Shown here piece after piece: positions 8,754-19,500 of a DNA stretch of 64,000 bases. Where the stretch lies: positions 1 through 64,000 of the forward strand of contig CAVRWV010000026.1 in NCBI GenBank assembly GCA_963724985.1, written 5' to 3'. Source of the DNA: JAJPJE01 sp963724985. Its GTDB lineage: Bacteria; Acidobacteriota; Terriglobia; Terriglobales; Acidobacteriaceae. Under the pieces are notes generated by a model. The model did not search any database. It was not told the DNA's origin and was given only the letters and a program-made list of their open reading frames with translations. The first letter of the stretch is position 1, and each line of letters begins with the position of its first letter. The position numbers were made by a program, and so were the translations under genes.

Positions 8754-11199
8754 ATGCAATACGGACATTTCGACGACGCAAATCGCGAGTATGTAATCAC
8801 GCAACCGGATACTCCGCTGCCTTGGATCAACTATCTGGGCTGCCAGGCTTATTTCGGACTCATTTCCAATACCGCGGGTGGATATTCATTTTATCGTGAC
8901 GCGAGGCTTCGTCGAATCAGCCGCTATCGCTACAACAATGTGCCGTTCGATTTCGGTGGACGATATATCTACGTTCGCGACAACCAGAGCAGCGAGTTCT
9001 GGTCGCCCTCGTGGCAGCCCACGCGCAACCAGGTCGAGAAATACAGCTGCCGTCATGGCATGGGCTACAGCATTATCGGCTCGGAATACAAAGGCATCGA
9101 AGCACGCACCCGCTACTTCGTCCCGCTCGATGAGAACCTGGAAATCTGGCAGCTGACTGTGACCAATCACCGGCAGACGCGCGGCGTCGCTCTCGATCTT
9201 CTCGAGCATCGAGTTCTGCCTGTGGGACGCGCAGGACGACAGCACGAACTTCCAGCGCAATTTCAGCATCGGGCAAGTGGAGATCGAAGACGGCGTCATC
9301 TATCACAAGACCGAATACCGCGAGCGTCGCGATCACTTCGCTTACTTCGCCTGCTCCGCAAAAACTGCCGGATTTGATACACAGCGCGAATCATTCGTAG
9401 GCCCCTATCGCGGATGGGACAAACCAGCCGTGGTCGAACGCGGAGAATCCGCGAACTCCGTGGCTCACGGATGGGCGCCCATCGGATCGCACCATGTAAA
9501 GCTAGATCTCAAGCCGGGCGAATCGCAGCAGATTATTTTCGTGCTTGGTTATCACGAGAATCCGGTCGCGGAAAAATTCGATCCGCCGGATTCCCAGACC
9601 GTGAACAAGAAGACAGTGAAGCCTGTCATCGCGAAATATCTGAAGGCGGCCAACGTTGACGCTGCATTCGATCGCCTGCGCGCTTACTGGGATGAACTGC
9701 TCAGCATCTGCCAGGTGGAGACGCCCGACATTCACACCAATCGCATGGTCAACATATGGAACGCGTACCAATGCATGGCCACGTTCAATATGTCGCGCTC
9801 GGCGTCGTTCTATGAATCGGGAATCGGCCGCGGATTGGGCTTCCGCGATTCCAACCAGGACCTGCTGGGTTTCGTGCACATGGTGCCATCGCGCGCGCGG
9901 GAACGCATCCTCGACCTCGCCTCGACGCAGTTACCAACCGGCGGCGCGTATCACCAATATCAACCGCTCACCAAACGCGGGAACAATGACGTTGGCGGCA
10001 ACTTCAACGACGATCCACACTGGCTCATCATTGGCGTGTCCGCCTATATCAAGGAAACGGGCGATTGGAGCATCCTCGACGAACCAGTGCCCTACGACAA
10101 TGAACCAGGCTCCGAGAAGCCGCTCTACGAGCACCTGCAGCGCAGCTTCCAGTACACGCTTGATCGCCTGGGGCCGCATGGACTGCCGCTCATCGGTCGC
10201 GCCGACTGGAACGATTGCCTCAACCTGAACTGCTTCTCCGATACACCCGGCCAATCGTTCCAGACCACTACGAACAAAGAAGGTAATACCGCCGAGTCTG
10301 TCTTCATCGCGGGCCTGTTCGTGCTCGCAGGAGAAGAGTTGGCGGCGATTGCCGAGCATCGCTGTCATAAGGATGAAGCGAAACGCTATCGCGCGGAAGC
10401 GAAGAAGATGGACGAGACCATCCATCAGCACGGTTGGGACGGCGAGTGGTTCATCCGCGCCTATGACGATTTCGGTAAGAAGGTCGGCTCCAACGAATGT
10501 GCCGAGGGCAAAATCTTCATCGAGCCGCAGGGCTTCTGCGTGCTTGCAGGAATCGGCCTGGAAGATGGGCTGGCCAAGAAAGCGCTCGAATCCACCCGAA
10601 AACATCTGGCGACCAAACATGGCATCGTTCTGCAGCAGCCGGCATACTCGCGTTACTACCTGCATCTCGGCGAGATTTCTTCGTACCCGCCCGGATACAA
10701 AGAAAACGCAGGCATCTTCTGCCACAACAATCCATGGGTCATGATTGCCGAAGCGAAAGTTGGCAATGGCGACAATGCTCACGACTACTACTCGCGCATC
10801 AATCCCTCCGCGCGAGAAGCGATCAGCGATCTGCATCGTTGCGAGCCTTACGTCTATTCGCAAATGATCGCCGGTAAAGACGCGCCCACCCACGGCGAAG
10901 CCAAGAACTCATGGCTGACGGGAACCGCGGCATGGAACTATTACGCCATCGTCCAGCAGATCCTGGGCATTCAGACCTCACTCGATGGACTACAAATCGC
11001 GCCAGTGATCCCGACCTCGTGGAAAGGCTTCAAGGCGACGCGCAAATATCGTGGCGTGACCTATAACATCGAGATCGAGCGCCTGGGCATGGGGAACGCA
11101 ATCACCCTTATCGTTGACGGCAAAAAAGTGGAAGGCAACACCGTTCCTGTTCCCCTCAACGGCACGAAACAGATCAGCGTCAGAGGAATTCTGAGCTAG
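8754..11199 (+). pseudogene. Cellobiose phosphorylase-like GH94 enzyme, frame broken near 9198
   Basis: Two overlapping frames together encode one GH94 enzyme of about 815 residues. The first runs from the ATG at 8754 (agggag just upstream; starts MQYGHFDDANREYVI); the second ends at 11199. Reading LDL in the first frame up to 9197-9198 and FSSIEFCLWDA from 9199 restores the family sequence, so two bases are missing or one is extra at about 9198. The catalytic acid motif GRADWNDCLNLN and the sugar-binding TPGQSFQT are intact. GH94 enzymes split cellobiose (or a related beta-glucoside) with phosphate to glucose 1-phosphate and glucose in the cytoplasm, saving ATP. The break may be a sequence error, since everything on both sides is well conserved. 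Confidence 0.88.
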
Positions 11200-11208
11200 G
11201 AGATTGCT

Positions 11209-12198
11209 TTGTACGTAGCGAATCAACAGCGGTACGACTCGATGCAATACCGGCGCTGCGGCCGCAGTGGGGTGCAACTGCCCGCAATCTCTTTGGGCCT
11301 CTGGCACAACTTCGGCGGAGTCGACGTTTACGAGAATGGCCGCGCCATCGTGCTGCGCGCGTTCGATCTCGGCATCACCCAGATCGATCTCGCGAACAAT
11401 TACGGTCCGCCGCCAGGCTCAGCCGAAGAGACCTTCGGCAAGATTCTGAAGCACGATCTGAGTTCTTACCGCGACGAACTCATCATCACTACCAAGGCCG
11501 GATACGACATGTGGCCCGGTCCGTATGGTGAGTGGGGATCGCGCAAGTACCTGATCGCCAGCCTCAACCAGAGCCTGAAGCGTATGGGACTGGAGTACGT
11601 CGACATCTTCTACTCCCATCGCCCTGATCCGAAAACACCGCTGGAAGAGACGATGGGCGCGCTGGATTTTGCCGTGCGTTCCGGCAAGGCTCTCTATGCC
11701 GGGATTTCCAATTACAACGCGGAACAGACGCGCGACGCCGTTCGCATTCTGCGCCAGCTTGGCACGCCGTGCCTGATCCACCAGCCCAGCTATTCCATGT
11801 TTCGACGAGACATCGAGCACGGCGTTCTAGATGTGCTTGGCGAAGAAGGCGTGGGATGCATTGCCTTCAGTCCGCTGGCACAGGGTTTGCTCACCGATCG
11901 TTATCTCGACGGCATTCCGGCTGGTTCTCGCGCATCAAAGCCGCATGGGTTCCTGAAGGCGAAGGACGTGGATGAACATCGCGTAGGACAGGTGCGCGAG
12001 TTGCAGTCCATTGCGAAGAAGCGCGGTCAAACTCTGGCACAGTTGGCGATCGCGTGGGTGCTTCGTGACGAGCGCATGACGAGTGCCTTGATCGGCGCCA
12101 GCCGCGTAGAACAACTGGAACAGAACGTCGCGGCAATCAACAACCTGAAGTTTTCGGCAGAAGAGTTAACGCAGATCGATCAGATTCTGGCGCGTTAG
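11209..12198 (+). CDS. yghZ: Aldo/keto reductase, YghZ (L-glyceraldehyde 3-phosphate reductase) type
   Basis: A 329-residue NADPH-dependent reductase of the AKR superfamily, very close to E. coli YghZ along its whole length. Marks include SLGLWHNFGGV, DLANNYGPPPGSAEE with the catalytic Tyr, STKAGYDMWPGPYG-like residues near 98-107, the YVDIFYSHRPD strand and the C-terminal GASRVEQLEQNV cofactor loop. The TTG start at 11209 is chosen because taggag lies six bases before it and because the N-terminus ANQQRYDSMQYRRCGRSG then matches the YghZ N-terminus. The gene begins ten bases after the phosphorylase stop, so both are probably one transcript. It may detoxify or reduce sugar aldehydes. Confidence 0.92.
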   Translation: MYVANQQRYDSMQYRRCGRSGVQLPAISLGLWHNFGGVDVYENGRAIVLRAFDLGITQIDLANNYGPPPGSAEETFGKILKHDLSSYRDELIITTKAGYDMWPGPYGEWGSRKYLIASLNQSLKRMGLEYVDIFYSHRPDPKTPLEETMGALDFAVRSGKALYAGISNYNAEQTRDAVRILRQLGTPCLIHQPSYSMFRRDIEHGVLDVLGEEGVGCIAFSPLAQGLLTDRYLDGIPAGSRASKPHGFLKAKDVDEHRVGQVRELQSIAKKRGQTLAQLAIAWVLRDERMTSALIGASRVEQLEQNVAAINNLKFSAEELTQIDQILAR

Positions 12199-12242
12199 GC
12201 GAGTATCAGGTCCCTGCCGGGTACCAGATCTCCGCCGGTTAC

Positions 12243-12267
12243 CCGGTCCTTGCGAAACAAGGGCCGG
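12243..12267. terminator. Hairpin between convergent genes
   Basis: ccggtccttg and caagggccgg pair around a cgaaa loop, followed on the plus strand by tttacctta. It lies between the reductase stop and the convergent CRTAC1 gene. A second stem (ccgggta/tacccgg) overlaps just upstream. Confidence 0.5.
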
Positions 12268-12273
12268 TTTACC

Positions 12274-14046
12274 TTACTGCTTCGGCTTTCCAGGCGCGAT
12301 TTCTTCCCCTGGCACAATACCTTTGCCCTCGAGCACCGAATAGAATTTGTCCGCTTCCAGGTTCTTCATCGTGTCCACGGTGCCGGAAGGCCAATCGATC
12401 TCGACGGAATCGATCTTCGTAGCCGGCCCAAGCCCGAAGTGCTGGCGTAAATCGTTTTGTGATAGGTAGCTTGCCCCGCTCAGCACTTGTGAAGTCTGGG
12501 TCATGCCGCCTGCGGTGATTTTGATTCTCGCGTTGATTGCCAGCCGATTCGTCTTGGTGCCCGCCAGTTCGAAGCTTACCCAATGCCGTCCCGGGATGCC
12601 CTTATTTCGCAGGATCATCGGCGGCCCATCAAGGTCTTCGACCACAACATCAACATTGCCGTCATTGAAGAGATCGCCGATGGCAACTCCGCGCGAAACC
12701 CTCTTCTCCTGGAGCGCAGGACCGGCTTGCTGGCTGGCATCACAGAATGTGCCGTTGCCCTGATTGATGTTGAGAACCTTTGGCTGCTCATATCCAGCTC
12801 CCGGCAGTCCGCCCATCTGCGGATATACCTGGCCGGATACGAAGATCAAATCCAGCCAGCCATCGTTATCGACATCGAAAAACGCGTCGCCCCACTTCAC
12901 CCATGGAAGCGACGGCAAGGCTGCGCCCGATTTGTAGGAGACGTCATGAAAATCGTAATTCCCATCGTTCCGATACAGCGTCGAGTATTCATCTGCGAAA
13001 TTGGTCACGTAAATGGATGGGCGGCCGGAGTGGTCATAATCGCCGATCGCGACACCCATCGACCCTTGCTCAGAACCATCTTCACTAACGGCGGTTCCCG
13101 ACTCCAGGCCAGCTTCGCTGAACTTCCCTTTGCCTTGATTTTGATACAGGAAATTCGGCCCGGAGTCATTGGCGACATAAAGATCAGGACGTCCCGTGTT
13201 GTTGAGATCGACAAAGACGGAACCCAGCCCGTAGAACCCATCAGGATCGTCCGTCCCGGTGGCCTTCGAGACATTTGTGAACGTGCCGTCTCCATTGTTG
13301 TGAAACAGCGAATCACCGGCGCCGCGCAGCCCGCGAGGACCGCATTGCACATCGCGTCCACGGTATTTGCAGGTCGGAACTTGACCGAACCCGGGGAGAT
13401 CGTTCAGCTTGAAGTCGACATAGTTGGAAACGAACAGGTCGACGTATCCATCGTTGTCGTAATCGCCAAAAGTTGCTCCGGTCGAATAGCGACCGTCAAG
13501 GACTCCAGCTTTCGCCGTCACATCCGTGAAGGTTCCGTCACCGTTATTGCGATAGAGCACGTTGCCGCCGAGACTGGTAATGTAAATGTCCGGCCAGCCA
13601 TCGTTGTTGTAGTCGCCGACAGCACCGCCATTGGCGTATCCTGGCGTCGCAATACCTGCCCTATCGGTTACATCCGTGAACGTTCCATCGTGGTTGTTGT
13701 GATACAGGGCCCCGCGCGCCTTTCCGCCTTTCAGCGCACCCGCTACGCTCGGAGCGTTGGTAAAGTAAATATCGAGCCAACCATCGCGATCGTAGTCCAG
13801 AAGTAATACACCTCCCGACATGGATTCCACGATGTATCGCTTTTCCGGATCGTAGAAGTGTTGAAAGCTAATGCTCGCGCTTTTCGTGACGTCCACGAGT
13901 TGAGGGATCGCGCGCCCCTCGCAGACCATGCTTTTAGCACCCTTCGGCGGTGGCGGTGGTACAGAGTGGCCGCCTTGACCAAACGCGGGCGCCAGCGATC
14001 CGGATAGAAAAAGCAGGATGAGGGTTCTGGAGAATGCTTTGCGCAT
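12274..14046 (-). CDS. Secreted CRTAC1-type protein: FG-GAP/VCBS repeats with ASPIC/UnbV C-terminus
   Basis: A 590-residue exported protein. A signal peptide (RTLILLFLSGSLAPAFG) is followed by about six to seven FG-GAP/VCBS repeats carrying calcium-binding loops such as DYDRDGWLDIYF, DYNNDGWPDIYI and DYDNDGYVDLFV. These fold as a beta-propeller. Residues about 500-575 are an ASPIC/UnbV domain (RLAINARIKI, SYLSQNDLRQHFGLG, VEIDWPSG). The start is five bases after the stop of the TPR gene, so the two form an operon and may work as a pair outside the cytoplasm. The molecular function of this class is unknown; calcium-dependent binding of protein or glycan is an inference. Confidence 0.9.
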   Translation of the reverse strand: MRKAFSRTLILLFLSGSLAPAFGQGGHSVPPPPPKGAKSMVCEGRAIPQLVDVTKSASISFQHFYDPEKRYIVESMSGGVLLLDYDRDGWLDIYFTNAPSVAGALKGGKARGALYHNNHDGTFTDVTDRAGIATPGYANGGAVGDYNNDGWPDIYITSLGGNVLYRNNGDGTFTDVTAKAGVLDGRYSTGATFGDYDNDGYVDLFVSNYVDFKLNDLPGFGQVPTCKYRGRDVQCGPRGLRGAGDSLFHNNGDGTFTNVSKATGTDDPDGFYGLGSVFVDLNNTGRPDLYVANDSGPNFLYQNQGKGKFSEAGLESGTAVSEDGSEQGSMGVAIGDYDHSGRPSIYVTNFADEYSTLYRNDGNYDFHDVSYKSGAALPSLPWVKWGDAFFDVDNDGWLDLIFVSGQVYPQMGGLPGAGYEQPKVLNINQGNGTFCDASQQAGPALQEKRVSRGVAIGDLFNDGNVDVVVEDLDGPPMILRNKGIPGRHWVSFELAGTKTNRLAINARIKITAGGMTQTSQVLSGASYLSQNDLRQHFGLGPATKIDSVEIDWPSGTVDTMKNLEADKFYSVLEGKGIVPGEEIAPGKPKQ

Positions 14047-14051
14047 CGATA

Positions 14052-16490
14052 TCAGTTAGGACCGGAGCCGTCTGCTTTCTTCGAGTTCTCTTCCAGGCGT
14101 TTGACTGAAGACTCTCGTTTATCCGCTTTGATCTGCTTGTAGATCGCTAGCTCCCGATCGGCATCTTCTCGCCTGTCCTCCTTACGATAAGCCATCTGGA
14201 GCTGATAATGCACGTAATCCAGGTTGGGCGACAGCCGTGCCGCCGCTTCCAGGTACGAAATCGCATCTTTAGTCTGGCCGCCGTCCAGGAGAGCCTTGCC
14301 GAGCTGATAGTTTGCGCCCGGATGGTCCGGAGCCTGGCTCAGGACAGCTTTGAGATGGCCGATCGCCTCATCTGTCTTCGACTGGCGCAACAGAACATAC
14401 GCCAAGCTATATTCATTCTCGATGTCACCAGGCGATAGGGACATCTCAGCGCGAAATTCATTCGCAGCTTCGTCGTTCTTATCAAGCCGGAGATAGGCAT
14501 TGCCGGCCATGAAATGCGCGCGCTGCAGTTGCGGATCAATCTCCAGAGCTTTGTGACAGGCTGCAACGGCCTGCGGATAGTAACCCATGTCACTCCAGGC
14601 CTGAGCGATGAGCAGCAAAGTTTCCGTTGACGACTGCTCTGCCTGAAGCTTGTCCAGGATGTTGGAAGCCGGCTGATATTGGTTCGACTTGATGAGGGAA
14701 ATAGCCCACGTGTACGCAATGCGCGGGTCGCGAAATGCGTTGTCGCCTAACGGAGTAAAAGCTTGCGCCGCATCGGCAAACGCATTCGTATTAAACAGAG
14801 CCATCCCCAACATTGCGCGCAACGAGAGATCCTGAGGTTCGGCAGGCGCCGCGACGCGCAACGCGGCGGCGGCCTCTGGATAGTCCTCCTGGCGAAAGGC
14901 TGCGATTCCAAGGTTTTTCATTAATCCTGGAGTTTGCGGATCCCACGATTTAGCTTCTTTGAACAACTCCGTCGCCACCGCATAGTTCTTCTGCCTGGCC
15001 TCAGAGGTTCCCCAATCGTTGAAGCTAACTCCGAGAATCGCATGCAGTTGCTTTTCGCGAGCCGCGATGCCGCTCTCTTCCTCTGGAGTGAGTTTCGGCT
15101 TAGCCGCCTGCGCCTCTTCTCCTGATCCTGACGCCAGCGATCCCGTGTCCTTAGTTGGCGCGACAATGCCAGGCAAATCTCCGCCGGGTGCGTCTCCGCC
15201 GCCCATCCCCGCTACCGCGGCTCCCTGAGAGACCTGTTTCTCCACCTGTTTCATATACAAGGCGAAGAGCTGTTTGGAGTGTTCTAGCTGTTGCGTCCCT
15301 TCTTCCCTATGCCCATTGGTAATGGAGAGCCTTCCCAAGATGATGTAGGCCTTGCGTATTTGATAGCTATTGCGGGCCTCGTCTTTTCCGGTCAGCGCAA
15401 TCGCCTTGGTGAGGTATTGCTTTGCCAAGTCGTTGTTCTTTTCTTGATAAGCGTTCTCTCCGAGGATGAGCCAAGGGTCGGCTGAAGTCGGGTCAGCCGC
15501 AGCTGCGACCCTCAAGTGATGATCGGACTCTGCTAACTTGCCTTGCTTGGACTCCATCGCTCCGAGGTAATGATTCGCAAAGTAGTCCTGCGGCTCGACT
15601 TTTACTGCTTCCTCCAGCTGATGAAGCGACTCGTCTGTTGGCCCCCAAGCATTGTTCTCGAGAATGGTAAGCGCGAGGAAGAAATGAACATGTGGAAGCT
15701 TCGGATCAAGCTCGATAGCACGCTTGAACTCACGGATCGCATCATCACGATAGCCATTGTCCCGGTACCCGCCGGCGAAGACCATATGCCAGATGGCACG
15801 GTCCCCATACTGGCTCAGCATCTCCTGGAATACCTGTCGGGTCTTTTCCGTATTCTTCAGCCGCAGATACGTGGTGGCGAGCGCAAACTGAACATTGGGA
15901 TCGCCTTTCAATTCCGCGGACTTCGCGAACGCTTCGACGGCTTGCTGCGGATCACCTTTCTGGAGAGCGACTCTTCCCTTCGCGAACCAGGCAGAAGCAT
16001 TCTTGGGATCAGCTTGCAGCACCTTGTCCAGTTCATTGGCTGCCAGGTCAGGCTTATCGGAAAGTGAGAGCACCATCGCCAGCTGAATGCGGACCTCCGC
16101 GACGTCTTCCAGCGTCAGAGAGCGTTGATACTGCTTGATGGAATCGTCGTAGCGTAATTGCGCAGCGGAGAGTGCTGCCAACTCGCGCAGCGCCATCGCC
16201 GCGAGCTTCTGGCTAGCCTCTTCGACAGCAGCGGGGGATCCGGTCTGGGCTGCTGCGCGCTCGACGTCATACATTTTCTGTAACTGCTCGCCCGTCACGT
16301 CTGCCGGTTGCTTCGAGCTGGCGGTATGCGACGGGGTGGAAGTGCGCTGACTTCGCTGCTGAGCGGCAGAACCAGGAGCAAAAGCCAGGCAAAAGATGAG
16401 ACAGAAAGCACCAACTCCTGAAGGGAGATGGGGCAAACGGCCCATTGTTCGGTTGAGGCGAGTACACGCGCTAGACAAAGCTTTAGACAC
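14052..16490 (-). CDS. Large secreted TPR-repeat protein
   Basis: An 812-residue protein with many tetratricopeptide repeats spread over about residues 70-800 (for example VEAFAKSAELKGDPNVQFALA, AIREFKRAIELDPKLPHVHF, AVAACHKALEIDPQLQRAHFMAG). A hydrophobic export signal ends in FAPGSAAQQ. The GTG at 16490 gives the longest frame; the ATG at 16445 (MGRLPHLPS) also fits the signal, and neither has a clear ribosome site. A Gly/Ala-rich linker near residue 430 separates two TPR blocks. It is first in a two-gene operon with the CRTAC1 protein and probably scaffolds it or other envelope proteins. Confidence 0.87.
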   Translation of the reverse strand: MSKALSSACTRLNRTMGRLPHLPSGVGAFCLIFCLAFAPGSAAQQRSQRTSTPSHTASSKQPADVTGEQLQKMYDVERAAAQTGSPAAVEEASQKLAAMALRELAALSAAQLRYDDSIKQYQRSLTLEDVAEVRIQLAMVLSLSDKPDLAANELDKVLQADPKNASAWFAKGRVALQKGDPQQAVEAFAKSAELKGDPNVQFALATTYLRLKNTEKTRQVFQEMLSQYGDRAIWHMVFAGGYRDNGYRDDAIREFKRAIELDPKLPHVHFFLALTILENNAWGPTDESLHQLEEAVKVEPQDYFANHYLGAMESKQGKLAESDHHLRVAAAADPTSADPWLILGENAYQEKNNDLAKQYLTKAIALTGKDEARNSYQIRKAYIILGRLSITNGHREEGTQQLEHSKQLFALYMKQVEKQVSQGAAVAGMGGGDAPGGDLPGIVAPTKDTGSLASGSGEEAQAAKPKLTPEEESGIAAREKQLHAILGVSFNDWGTSEARQKNYAVATELFKEAKSWDPQTPGLMKNLGIAAFRQEDYPEAAAALRVAAPAEPQDLSLRAMLGMALFNTNAFADAAQAFTPLGDNAFRDPRIAYTWAISLIKSNQYQPASNILDKLQAEQSSTETLLLIAQAWSDMGYYPQAVAACHKALEIDPQLQRAHFMAGNAYLRLDKNDEAANEFRAEMSLSPGDIENEYSLAYVLLRQSKTDEAIGHLKAVLSQAPDHPGANYQLGKALLDGGQTKDAISYLEAAARLSPNLDYVHYQLQMAYRKEDRREDADRELAIYKQIKADKRESSVKRLEENSKKADGSGPN

Positions 16491-16521
16491 AATCAGAGCC
16501 GGAATCGTGGCCGAAAAAACA

Positions 16522-16558
16522 GAACGGCAGAACCTGATTTTATCAGGTCCTGCCGTTC
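16522..16558 (-). terminator. Rho-independent terminator of the Oar-like receptor gene
   Basis: A 16-bp stem (gaacggcagaacctga with tcaggtcctgccgttc, one mismatch) and a five-base loop lie 31 bases after the true stop at 16589. On the minus strand the stem is followed by tgttttttcgg, a proper U-run. Confidence 0.85.
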
Positions 16559-16588
16559 GTGGTTGGTCAGGCCCAGAAACCAGTTCGG

Positions 16589-19500
16589 TTAGAACGTAAG
16601 GTGTACACCGTACTGGATTTGACGACCCGCGTTACCGACTTGGCCGGTGGATTGACCAAAGTTATTGGTGGTCGTCTGAGCTGAGATGACGTTGTTGGTC
16701 GGGCTGCATGGGTTGTACTTACCAGTCGCATCCGCAGCGCACCGCAGTTGACCTGGTTGAACGCCTGTGTCGCGATATTGTCGTTGCGGAAGTTCGGATG
16801 ATTGAACATGTCAAACAGATCGATACGGAACTGCAGTCTGAACCTTTCGGTCAGCTTGAAGTTCTTATCGATTGACAGGTCCGTATTCAACAGACTGCTC
16901 GCATGACAATAGCCCAGAGGCTCAATGTTCGAGGGAATGGTTCCGATCTGGTACCCGACCAACGTAAACGCGCTCTGATTCAGCAGCACGTTTCCGTTAC
17001 GAGTCGAGCAGTCCTGTCCTGGAACAACCAACGGACGTGCTGAGTGGACGTTACCGGTCTGGAACAACGAGTTCAATCCGCCCTCGAATTGGGCACCGTT
17101 TCGCAAGTTGCCATTTTCACTCAATCCGTTCTGCCACACGGTGATGCGAGTTACCCATGGCTTCCGTGCTGATCAGGCCCAGCTCCCATCCACCAAACGC
17201 TCCGCGTACCATCTTGCTCGCCTGGTTCAGGTCGGGCAAATAGTAGTTGAAGTTCGCTGTGAAGATGTGAGGCCGGTTAATGCTGGAGTTGCCCCTGTCA
17301 AGGTTCGGATCCGCACCATAGGTGAAGGTGCCGCCTCCAGGATTCGAAAGACCGCCGTCTGAGTTGTCGGTCATAGAGGCTGGCGTCGCGATTGAGTGCG
17401 ACCATGTGTAAGCCGCCTGCAATTGCGACCTCTTGTAGCGCGTCTTGAACAGTGCCTGCAAGGAGTTGTAGCTTGATACGCCTCGGTGAGACCACCAAGC
17501 CAAGTTACTGGAGTAGTTGTTGAACGGGAACAACCCATTTGACTGGATCGACTGCGCCCCATTCGCCGGCAAGAAGGACGCCGCCAACCAATTCTGCGGG
17601 GCCACTTCGTTCAGGTTTTCGCTGGTAGTCTGGTGGATCGCGTGGTTCCCAACGTAACCAAGTTCGAGAGTTGTGTCTCGCGCAAGGCTGCGCTGGATGC
17701 TTACGTTCCACTGCCACGATTCTGGAACCGTAGCAGCTGGATCCATACCACCGGCTGGCGCAGCGCCGCCAATTGGAAGCGGAACCGTCGAGTCGAGTGG
17801 CCGGGTAATGTTTGAGGTTACAGCGAATGGTGCATTCGCTACCAAAGTGTAACGGCTTACGCGTTCACGCTGGAAGAATCGGCCAGCACCAATGCGGAAT
17901 GCGGTGTTGCCATCGCCCCACGGATCCCACGCGATACCGATGCGCGGAGAGAAAAGATGGTTGTTGTTGTTGACCAAAGCGCGTCCTGGACCAGGGGTCC
18001 CAGACGAGAAATTGGTTCCGAACTGCGCGTTTGCTGCACCGCAAGGATCAGTTCCAGCGACGACCCATAATCCGTTGCAAGCATCAGATGCCGACGCTGC
18101 GGGATTGTAGAGACTGGGCTGGAAGTTGGTGATCTGGTTGTTCGGCTGATAAGGGGCATCCAACTTGTCCCAACGCAGACCGAGGTCCAACGTTAAGCGC
18201 GGAGTTACTTTCCAGTTGTCGGCGACGTACAGCGCGTCATCGTGCCAACGCAGCTGTGCGCGAACGTTGGTTGAGGTTTCGCTCGTGCTCCAGAGAGCTC
18301 CCGGAATCAGGAGGTTCGCAACGTCATTGCCGGTCCCAACGCTGGTCGCCCAATCAGCCGTACCGAACGTCGGACGCTCGGAAGCGGATGTGCTCGTATC
18401 TTCGTTTTTCCCGTTCCAGCTGATTTGGCCGCCAAACTTGATCGTGTGCCTGCCAATGACCTTGGAAGCGTCATCTTTGGCAACATAGAGATCAAGCGAG
18501 TTTTGCCACGGCGCGATCGTCCAGTAGTTGTTATAGCTGCCATAGGCATTCAGGCCGCCCCACAACGTCGGGATGCTCGCCGGAGCGTGCTTAAGGGAGT
18601 TCGAGTATTCAGTCGGAATTGCCGAACTGATGGCATTCAGCAAAGCCTCGCCATACAGGTTGCCAGTTCCAGGATCGATTCCACCAGTAGTGATGTTGAT
18701 GCGGTTGTTCGAATAGCTGAACTCGGCATCGTTCACCATGGTGGTGCCGATGGTCCGGGTCCACTTTCCGACGATGCTCTTGGAAGGCTGAATCCAGTTA
18801 TCGTTCAACGCCGGGAAGGGATCTTCACCCCAGTAGCCGGAGTTGTACGCATTATTGGACCAGGAATCCTGGGTATAACGACCCATGAACGTGTTGTTCT
18901 TGCTTAGGTTGTAATCAACACGCACGTTTTCCTGCCGCCAATAGACTGGCGACGCCAAGGATGCTGACCAGTTGTTACCGTTCGTCAGCGCCTGGTTCGG
19001 GAACGGGTACTTCTGCAGCATCAACAAGCCCGCTGGATCCGGATTGGCAATCTTCAGCGGATTGCCAGCCGCCTGTATAGGCGGCCGGGATGTTTGGAGC
19101 AGCTCTCGCGAGACCGCGTTGCAGCTGGACGAGTTGCGTGAAGTCACCCTTGCTTCTGCAGCCGTCGGTACGCAAGCCTGCTTGGTGTAGCCGGCGATGT
19201 TGTGGTTCCACTCCTGGCTCCAGAAGAAGAACAGCTTGTTCTTGATGATCGGGCCGCCAATCGAATAGCCCCAGTCATTACGATTCAGTTTGTCGTTACC
19301 GCCATGCGGAAGAGTCTGTCCCGCAGCATTCGCGATCGCAGTTCTCTGGGCCGCGAACCACGTACGCGCATCAAGTGAAGTGTTGCGGCCGCTGTAGACA
19401 GCTGTGCCGTGCCAGTCGTTGCTTCCACTGCGCGTAACGATGTTGATAACTGCACCAGCAGCAGAGCCATATTCCGCGCCGTAGCTGTTACGCAGCATCT

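Noticed and set aside
9931..10893. A 320-codon minus-strand open frame
   Set aside because: Antisense to the GH94 gene, whose catalytic motifs are in the plus frame; typical shadow of GC-rich coding DNA.
12583..13806. A 407-codon plus-strand open frame
   Set aside because: Antisense to the CRTAC1 gene; its Val/Ile-rich repeats mirror the FG-GAP loops on the other strand.
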